Shown here one piece after another: positions 56,874-64,000 of a DNA stretch of 64,000 nt. Origin of the DNA: Rutpela maculata. Lineage: Eukaryota > Arthropoda > Insecta > Coleoptera > Cerambycidae. The DNA is taken from NCBI GenBank assembly GCA_936432065.2, contig OW386286.2, positions 266,991,987 through 267,055,986 of the forward strand, given 5' to 3'. The notes under the pieces were generated by a model. It was not told the DNA's origin. It was given only the letters and a program-made list of their open reading frames with translations, and ran no database searches. Position numbers and translations under genes: made by a program. Numbering within the stretch: the first letter of the stretch is position 1; each line of letters opens with the position of its first letter.

Positions 56874-58121
56874 GATTACAATTTGCTACTTACAATTTAC
56901 TATTAATTATTACAAATTTTCAAAAAACCTTTTCCAAATCAAAACTCGATCGAGCAAATTTTTTAAGAAGAAATAAACTTGGCCGCCATTTTGAATTTTT
57001 TGGGATTAATTAAAAAAAAAATGAGTAACAGACACATTGGGATCAGCGACCTCAAATTAACAAAAAACCGTCTGTTGTCCAACACTCGACATATTTGCGC
57101 GTCAGGATTTACATTATTTAATGTTCTTTAACCAGTCTATCATGTATACTGTTCATCTTACTTTTCATCGCACTTGCATACTAACAAGGCTAATGAATGA
57201 TATCACTTTGAAACATAATATATCATCGCCAGGAACTAATCAGCTTCTTTCATTCGAGAGGGGTTTTGAACTAGGTAATTTAAAAAAAAAATAAAGAATA
57301 ATTACAAAATTACAATTTTATATTTATAGTATATTGTTTTTAGATAAATTCAGTAACTCTCTCGCCGGGGTGAAAGTATATGATTTATGTTTTATTACAT
57401 AAAGTAGCCGCTAGGCAGGGTCAAAGGAACTACTATTTTTTTTTATTAATCCAGAGAATAACTTTTTGTCTTGAAGACAATAAAATCGTAGTTATCTATT
57501 TTCGCCATGTCAAATTGCAATTCTACTGGACTATAATTAGGTGTCAGAAAGATCAATTAATTTTTCATTAATATACGCGAAATTATAGATGTATTTTAGA
57601 AGAAGCATAATATTTACCCCCACTTTAGAACTAGTACAAAAGAATTGACGTCCAAATCGAAACGAAATAGATGTTTTAGTTGGTAAGAAAATAATTGGTA
57701 GCAGACCAGACAATGTAATTCTTTCTACAAAAGCGTAAGGAGTGTACAGACGGAATTCAATAGGGAGGGAATTCAATGGACGAAATGAAACAACGAAGGA
57801 AGATAAGCAATAAAATTGGGAATGGCACATGTGTACTCGTATTATGAAAAACAGAAAATAATGTAAGCTATTTCTCAAGATAACTCAATAAGAGGTCATG
57901 TTATATGGAGCGGAATGGAACAGTGAGAGAAAAATAAATTACACACAATCAGGGGAAACGAAATCCAGATTTTATGGAAATACCTACTAAATAAAATAGA
58001 TAATTCGGATCTGTTACTAATACACATGCGTAACTAAACACGTTTTTAACATGATAATGCAATATTTACATTAATTTATTTATTATTATTTATTTTATTA
58101 CAACTATTCCACAGTCTGTCA
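56874..58121. other. Unassigned DNA
   Basis: Contains GATCAGCGACCTCAAATTAA near 57041, related to the 145-bp repeat at 18985-19360. A 113-codon minus frame (57878-57537) is unlike any known protein. Confidence 0.45.
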
Positions 58122-58290
58122 GATAGGCCAGTCGTCAGGAGTTCAAGATGCGTAAATACCGTTTTAAACTGGGCAAAAATTTTAGTACGTCTAAAAGAGG
58201 CCCATAGTGAACTGGCTCCAACAGTAAAATCTTTTGCCCGATTTAAAACGAAATTAATCTACCTGACGATTGGCCTAAAACGGTATTTAA
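58122..58290. mobile_element. Small imperfect fold-back (MITE-like)
   Basis: GATAGGCCAGTCGTCAGG (58122-58139) is inverted at 58261-58277, and TACCGTTTTAAACTGGGCAA (58157-58176) at 58231-58250. AAATACCGTTTTA occurs at both ends in opposite senses. Confidence 0.55.
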
Positions 58291-59084
58291 TTTATCATAA
58301 TTGTTGATAGTTGAATTTTTCGTGCTACGCAAAGTGGGCTACAGACGAGTGACGTTTTAGCTTTAAAGTCCTCAATTTTTCACGTGACTGGTAGTGATTT
58401 GGAGTTAATCATGTTAAAAAAAAAGGTGCAAAATGTTCTAAAAATATGGTTACTTATTATGTTGGGTATTCAGGGGATAACTTTCAAAGAAATCATTCGT
58501 TCCTATCATATACCATTGATCTAAGTCGACCATGCTAGTATATCAACAAGAAGATCCCCCTACGATACGACTAGTCAACTTCTTTCATACACCTACTAAC
58601 ATTCAGTATGAAAAACAAGAAAATAACCATTCTTTCTATATACTGATGATCCAAGTCTTATGCCAATATAGTACAAGAAGCCTTCCTTACGAGGCATTAT
58701 CATTATTTCTAGTATCTCTAGTTCTACCTAGAGGATAATCCATTATAATCCAACATTTGTTACATTTCAAACCCAAGAACTACTAAAAAGCACAAAGAAA
58801 ATAAGTAGAGAATAATATTTTTTAATAATAATCTAAGCAGAAATACAAGATATTTATTTTGAAATGGTTACTTATTTAAAATATTTTTCAGAAACCTTTG
58901 TGATAGTAGCGGAAAGAATCTAGTATTCTACTGTCGTATAATGTCTATTTCACGCTCGTTAAATAATATACCACCATTTTTTAGTTTATTAGAGAACTTT
59001 AAAATATTTTCAAGTATTTTTGTACACTTTTGAATTATTAATTCCGGAAACTTATATATCATATATCAAATCCCTCAATCAGAG

Positions 59085-59326
59085 GATATAATAACTCGTG
59101 ATAGAGCATCTGTTAAAACAGTTTTTTTACCCTTAATATACTTTACTATAAAGTCGTACTCTTCGAGAGCTAACACAAAGGTCAATCTACTAGAGGAGTC
59201 CGTCATTTCAAACAAATAAATAGCCTATGATAAGATAATATTACAAATTTTCTAACAAATAAGTAGGCCTAAAGTGCTTCGCCAGAAATACTATACTGGC
59301 TAGATCTAATTCGTTCACGCTGTAAT
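59085..59326 (-). pseudogene. Ty3/gypsy RNase H fossil, C-terminal part
   Basis: The minus strand reads YSVNELDLASIVFLAKHFRP, then, after decay, LTFVLALEEYDFIVKYIKGK and TVLTDALSRVI. These are the end of gypsy RNase H and the conserved KG+...ADALSR junction before the integrase zinc finger. The fossil continues at 60063-60590 on the other side of HINE copy I. Stops interrupt it, so it is inactive. Confidence 0.8.
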
Positions 59327-60062
59327 TACTTCCACATCCAGTGGAAGTATAGTAACGACAAAAAAAATTTTCAAAAATTTTTATTGTTCAAATAGGCTTA
59401 GAAGGTCATGAAACGTCGAGATTTTAAGTTTGAGCTAAAAAACTTTTTCTGTCTGTCGGTCTGTCTGTCTGTCGGTCTGTCTGTCTGTCTGTCTGTCTGT
59501 CGGTCTGTCTGTCTGTAACTTTTTTTTGTGCGCACGTTTACTCTGGAACCTTTTGAGATATTGACTTGAAATTTGGTACACATATGTACTTTAACGAGAT
59601 CTAGAACTAGATTATATTTTCATCTTGTTCTGTCGAAGGGTTGGGGGTAAATTGGGGTAAATTTGGCGTAAATAGGTAAATCAAGCAGATAAGAGTTCAT
59701 AAAATTGGTATTTAGTATATACAAAAGAAGCTAAGGTCTCAAAAAAATGTTGGCATTAGCCACCTCCATTACCACCCCCACCCCATCATTAAAGGGGATG
59801 AAAAAAAATTGTGATTTAGTGTGTGTACAAGAACCAGAAACCTCAAAATATTTTTTTACTTTATCCACCCCCACTACCACCCCCATCCCACTACCGATGT
59901 GGGGTAACGTTTTATGGGTTTTTGGGGTAGAGGATTTCAAATATTATATTATTAAAGTTCCATAAACAATTATTTCCACATACAAAGTTTTTTCGTTGTG
60001 AGTGACCTGGATAGAAAATCTGGATGTGGGAAGTAGTGATTCCTTGGGCAGCGGTTTTTTTT
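59327..60062 (-). mobile_element. HINE-like repeat, copy I (full length), inserted in the gypsy fossil
   Basis: Complete copy of ~735 bp with the same order as copy G. 5' end at 60056-60037, 14-bp ACTTCCACATCCAG-type motif (here with an extra base: CTTCCCACATCCAG), long (GACA/GACC)n at 59516-59446, 3' hairpin at 59329-59349. Its two flanks are consecutive gypsy RNase H sequence, which fixes both ends within a few bases. Confidence 0.95.
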
Positions 60063-60590
60063 GATTGACTAGCAAACGCAAGAGATCTGTCATCTAAATT
60101 TGACAAAACAGCCTCAAATCCTTGCCTAGTTGCATGAGTATTAGATTGAAAACCATTATTTACTGAGAAAGGATATTATAATACTGATGAGGTAATCAAA
60201 GCTTGTTTTAATTTTTTTAATAGATTGTTGACGTTCCTGGGTCCAAATAAATTGAATATTTTTCTTGTTAAGAGGTGTGGCAATGTATGCAAAATTTAGA
60301 ATGTATTTCCTATAATTATTATTAAAAGCAACTAATCTTTCCAGTTTTTTGAAGGATCGGATAAAACATGTGATTGCCTTCCCCTTTCCGACATTATGCT
60401 ACAAGATCAAGAAGACAAAGGTTATTATTGCTACTATAACTCCTTTGATAGCCAATGCACCAATTTTGGTAGTACGCCTCAACTTTTGCACAGTATGCCG
60501 ATAAGCTCTATCTGGTGCTGGGTGTGCAACTTTAAAATTCTTTTAATATCAATTCCAAATATTTAACTTCGTTGCTCACCTGTAGTGCCT
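60063..60590 (-). pseudogene. Ty3/gypsy RT thumb and RNase H fossil, N-terminal part
   Basis: The minus strand reads EVKYLGIDI (~60560), then a decayed stretch, then CFIRSFKKLERLV, YRKYILNFAYIATPLNKK and IQFIWTQERQQSIKKLKQAL. It ends in SSVLLYPF and NLDDRSLAFASQ. This follows the order of the RT connection and RNase H of Ty3/gypsy Pol (LR.FLGL..YYR+FI..FA..A.PL; W...CQ.AF..LK; IAYASR). Several frameshifts. HINE I interrupts it at the ASQ position. Confidence 0.75.
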
Positions 60591-60750
60591 TCCTCGGAAG
60601 GTATCATTTTTAGATTAAATTTCCTCTTTCTTGTAAAGGTAGCCACAGTGGTCTATCCTGGATTTACGAATAGACTTTCTTGGGTACACCTCTATCTACC
60701 ATATGGAGGACTCTTTGTATTATTTCCGATTGTTTTAAGATAATACTAAA

Positions 60751-60852
60751 GAGTTATTAAATAAATTTAAGATCATATCATATATAAAACCGCTGACTAA
60801 TGAGTTATTAAATAAATTTAAGATCATATCATATATAAAACCGCTGACTAAG
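60751..60852 (+). repeat. 51-bp tandem duplication at a HINE 5' end
   Basis: GAGTTATTAAATAAATTTAA...AAACCGCTGACTAA is present twice (60751-60801 and 60802-60852) with a difference only at the very end. It includes the first bases of a HINE 5' end (CCGCTG), so it arose after or at that insertion. Confidence 0.9.
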
Positions 60853-60990
60853 GAATCACTACTTTCACATCCAAATTTCTCATCCACCTTGTTAGTAAAG
60901 GGGATGGTAGAGAGGGTGGCTGACATAAAAATATATTTTTGAGGCCTTTGGTTTTTGTATACATACACTAAATCATATTTTGTTTGTTTA
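60839..60990 (+). mobile_element. HINE-like repeat, fragment J (5' end, deleted)
   Basis: Starts ACCGCTGACTAAGGAATCAC and ACTTTCACATCCAAATTTCT, then skips to the GGGGATGGTAGAGAGGGTGG block and stops near TCATATTTTG. Diverged. Confidence 0.75.
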
Positions 60991-61439
60991 CCTTCTCGGA
61001 AATATTTATTTTATTTTATTAAATTTGGAGGAATCTACAATTTGTGTTTTTGTTTTAATTGATGGTTTGATACCCGTTGTAAGCAAGAGACGTCTCTAGA
61101 TGTAAGGAAATATGTATTTGTGCGTTTCTTATAATACTTGTAGAAACCAGAATGCATTTTGTTTTTGATACATATAGATTTAGGCTGAAAGTTAATTATA
61201 AAATTACTAGAGTTTTTCCCGTAAGATTTAGTGACATAGATTAATTGAATGAAATTAAGTAATTTAAATTAGAGTATAATATCAGAAATTTCCTTTCCTT
61301 CCTCACCAATTACCTTCTCCTTCTGATATTAAAATAAAATTAAACAGTGGTTGGAGTCGTATATGAAATTTAGTAAGATTTTTTATTACAATAAAAAGAA
61401 TTGTATTTATTTCGGAACCAGCATTAGATTCTCAACAAA
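60991..61439. other. Unassigned DNA between HINE fragments
   Basis: AT-rich. It may be an insertion separating fragments J and K of one old HINE copy. Confidence 0.45.
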
Positions 61440-61837
61440 CCTTTCGATAACAGGGTAGAGAGTGATAATGAGGGTGACTGATGCAAAAAAAAATGAGACC
61501 TTAGCTTCTGTTACAAGCTTCTCGCACATACACAATTTTATAGACTCTTGCTGGCTTGCTTTACCCATTTATCCCCAAACTCTTCAACACAATAAAATCA
61601 AAATGTAATCTAATTCCAAATTTGTTATTATACATAGGTGTACCAAATTTCAAGTCTATATTATAAACCTTTCCATAGTAACTGTGAATATAAAAAAAGT
61701 CAAAGACCGACAGACGGACAGACCGATAGATAGATTTTTTTCATTAAAATCTTATTCTATACGATTTATGACGTATTTAAACAAAAAGAAAATATTCAAT
61801 TTCTTTTACCGTTATATTTTCACGATGTGGAAGTGAA
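61440..61837 (+). mobile_element. HINE-like repeat, fragment K (3' part, old)
   Basis: Recognisable from GAGACCTTAGCTTCTGTTAC through ACCAAATTTCAAGTCTATAT and GACCGACAGACGGACAGACC (61705-61724) to a decayed 3' end (CCGTTATATTTTCACGATGT then GGAAGTGAAA). More diverged than the other copies. Confidence 0.75.
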
Positions 61838-62274
61838 ATGTTCGAATCAGATTTTGCTTTAAAACTGTTGAAAAGAAAGTCGCTATTATTAGTACAATTC
61901 ATCCTTAGGCGTAGGTATATACAAATGAACCACGTGCAATAATTACGTCTTAGTTTTGTGGAAGGTATTTTGTAATTATTCTCAACAAATCTACTAGAAG
62001 CTGAAAGGCAGTCTCCCATTATATTACCGGCTTAACTATATTGAATTCAAAGGGTGACACGCCAACCTTCAATTTCAATGCAATTTTACGTAAGTCAAAA
62101 CATGCCACATAGTTTCAATATAGTTGGGTTTGAACAGTAATTTCTGTTCTAAATAGGAAATGTTGATTTGTGTACTGTTGGCGCGATATGGTACTAGCAA
62201 AAAGTAAAGAAACTATTAATTATTTATTGTAACTTATACACTTTGTAATTTAAATATAAACAAGCTAAAAACGT
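61838..62274. other. Unassigned DNA
   Basis: Contains the short repeat pair TATAYTGAA.../AATATAGTTGGGTTTG around 62035-62130. Nothing else recognised. Confidence 0.45.
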
Positions 62275-62515
62275 ACTCTTCGCCAATTTACTGAGCTTTT
62301 TATATAATTGTTACACATTCTATAGAATACTTTTCGCAGTTTTCTTGTGAATAATGTTAGTTTTAGGACATCCTAAATTTTATGATACCAACTTTGTTGG
62401 GGAAAAAAAATATATGAAGAAAAATTTAAAAAAAAAACATCCAACCTGTCTGGGATTCGAACACACGATTTTTGTATATGCAAAGCAAAACTTTACCCAC
62501 TGGACCATCACACAT
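62275..62515 (-). mobile_element. tRNA-derived SINE
   Basis: The minus-strand head has a good A box (TGGTCCAGTGGGTAAAG, ~62504-62488) and B box (GTGTTCGAATCCCAGA, ~62465-62450) at tRNA-like spacing, the RNA polymerase III promoter of tRNA-derived SINEs. The A/T-rich body shares GTTGGTATCA, TAGGATGTCC and AATGTGTAACAATTATATAA with 50771-50990. The cloverleaf is not intact, so this is not a tRNA gene. Confidence 0.75.
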
Positions 62516-62565
62516 TACCACAAAAATTGAATGTTTGTAATATATATATTTAGGCTTAATAAATC

Positions 62566-63017
62566 AGTACATGATTATAGAACAAAGAGTGCCAACGATA
62601 TACACATCCACAACTACAGGCTTAGTAAATATAAAAAGTCCCCCTACTGTGCTGGTGCTCATCTATTCAACTTACTTCCTGATAGATTAAAATTTATAAA
62701 CACATAAAGGTTATTTCAGACAGAACTAAAAAGTTATTTAATAGAAAACTGTTTTTATTCTGTCGATGAATTCTGCTCATCAATGACATAGACTGCACTC
62801 ATATTTAATTTAGACTGACTATTTCAATACATTAAGATTGTGTTTTTTTGTTATCTACAATTTATGTATGTCTGTTGTTTGTATATATTTTTCTGTTTGT
62901 CCTTTACATAAGTCTACTCTTTTTTTATATTTTTCTAATTTATAGCTGACGAAACCTTTTCTGTGAAAACAGTTTTTTATGGCAAATAAATGTTTGTATT
63001 CTATTCTATTCTATATC
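62566..63017 (+). pseudogene. LINE 3' end (C-terminal codons, 3' UTR, tail)
   Basis: The plus strand reads IHNYRLSKYKKSPYCAGAHL, FNLLPDRLKF and, after a stop, FQTELKSYLIENCFYSVDEF. This is the C-terminus found in Jockey/CR1-type ORF2 proteins. The 3' UTR ends with GGCAAATAAATGTTTG and (TTCTA)3, the same tail type as the LINE at 45912-48142. Confidence 0.8.
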
Positions 63018-63179
63018 TTTGGAGAATCATATTTCAACGCATTAGATATATTATTATAAAATATATATTAGTAAAATGTATAATAAAAAAAAAATATATA
63101 TATTATAGAGATAACATTTCGCAAGATTTCTATTTAAGTACAAGCGACAGAAATTAAGAAAACATATTTTTTTTTAAAT

Positions 63180-63459
63180 TAAATGATTAATAACTTTCTT
63201 ATTTACTGATTGATTTTTTTCAAAAACAATAGGGTTCTTCCACCAGCTAACACTAACTTACTTTCCAAATTTCAATACAAACGGACTTTTCTTTCTTAAG
63301 TTATCGTGCTTACGACAAACGTGACGGACGGACAGAATTCGAATTCGTTCACTAACACAATGATATGAAATTTTTTTTCCCTACGAGTAATATTTCCGGT
63401 TTTAGAAATGTGCCGATCAAATGCAATATACTCTTCGTTTTTGCGAAGAGTATAATAAT
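63180..63459 (+). mobile_element. Second hairpin-ended repeat family (HINE-like 2)
   Basis: Contains CCAAATTTCAATACAAACGG, a (GACG)n stretch (GACGGACGGACAG near 63323) and a terminal hairpin ATACTCTTCG-TTTTT-CGAAGAGTAT followed by AATAAT (63412-63459). The same order of parts as the main HINE family but with different sequence. Confidence 0.55.
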
Positions 63460-64000
63460 AAACAGATACTTATACTGATTCCAAAATATCAATATTGCAC
63501 ATTACTCCTAAACGAAATTAGCATGTTAATTTAATTTTGAGTTGGTACTTTATTACATCAATATATTTGCAGTCATTCACATATTTTGCTTAACCTATGT
63601 TTTTAGGTTTTTACAGAATTGTTGAACATTTTATTACACATCTCACGCAGTTTTTTTAAAAATATATATTTTTGGTCAAATTGATCGATGAATACAGTGA
63701 CATGATTCTGTCACACAACGCGTTGACAGTTTATGAATCTAGATGTCATTTTTGATAGTAAAATTACATTTATTTATTACGTAAACAACATTTTTCTACA
63801 CCTATAATTATATGACAATTATTAGCATTTTTCTGGTGAAATATCGTGCCTATAATTAACTGTAGTGAATTATCGATTCATAATTCACTGCATCCGGCCA
63901 ATCACAAATACAAATTCAAAAATCATTGTTTCGCTGATTCAATGATATTTTAAATCGGTCGCGATCAACTCTTGCTGTTCCGGCTGACAATCAACTCGCG
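63460..64000. other. Unassigned DNA to window end
   Basis: AT-rich with no recognised feature. The last ~60 bp is GC-richer. Confidence 0.45.

Noticed and set aside
62440..62515. tRNA gene on the minus strand
   Set aside because: A and B boxes are present but the stems do not form a cloverleaf and a SINE body follows.

Overview
The window looks like a piece of a large, AT-rich, repeat-dominated arthropod genome, most likely an insect. The evidence is eukaryotic throughout: non-LTR reverse-transcriptase (RT) fossils of Jockey/CR1 type, Ty3/gypsy pol remnants, tRNA-derived and 5S-rRNA-derived SINEs, hAT- and Harbinger-like MITEs, fold-back elements, and a dispersed repeat family with the organisation of insect Helentron-associated elements (HINE/DINE-1). 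I see no bacterial operons, no CRISPR array and no host gene I can name. Nearly every open frame is short, and most are chance frames in low-complexity DNA or relics of mobile elements. The order (beetle, bug, etc.) cannot be told from this sequence alone.

Layout. 1-1730: an old terminal-inverted-repeat (TIR) element carrying a HINE copy. 1731-9058: an apparently perfect head-to-tail duplication of a 3,664-bp unit (LINE RT remnant, HINE copy, small MITE, start of a 30-bp minisatellite). The minisatellite then continues to 9460 and abuts another HINE copy. 11.0-12.6 kb: a 5S-derived SINE, a LINE 3' end, a miniature HINE and a LINE RT fossil. 14.76-16.49 kb: a deleted Ty3/gypsy element that ends in an inverted LTR and is flanked by a 5-bp direct repeat. 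18.98-19.36 kb: ~145-bp tandem repeats. 23.0-23.7 kb: a rearranged HINE copy. 24.86-28.13 kb: a fold-back element split by a HINE-minisatellite-HINE composite. 29.3-32.8 kb: a HINE copy split by a 2.9-kb element with ~970-bp inverted arms, which itself holds a 399-bp hAT MITE. 33.2-38.1 kb: four or five further fold-back or TIR elements. 39.6-41.3 kb: HINE G and ~240-bp repeats. 45.07-45.68 kb: another TIR element. 45.9-48.1 kb: the most complete LINE, with an RT domain, C-terminal region and tail. 49.9-52.55 kb: ~240-bp repeats, RT and SINE fragments, a Jockey 3' half, a 48-bp hairpin terminus and a 200-bp MITE. 56-63.5 kb: HINE copies, a gypsy RT/RNase H fossil split by one of them, a SINE, a LINE 3' end and a second hairpin-ended repeat family.

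How the parts relate. The dominant theme is nesting, which gives relative ages: gypsy fossil, then HINE I; fold-back, then HINE composite; HINE F, then long-TIR element, then hAT MITE. The HINE family has at least 13 copies or fragments. It has 14-bp inverted subterminal motifs, a 3' hairpin and a (GACA/GACC)n microsatellite. Twice it appears as a composite of two copies joined by the same spacer and the same 30-bp minisatellite. The strongest candidates for something undescribed are this composite, the LTR element ending in an inverted LTR, and the long-TIR element whose arms carry inward promoter/first-exon-like sequences.
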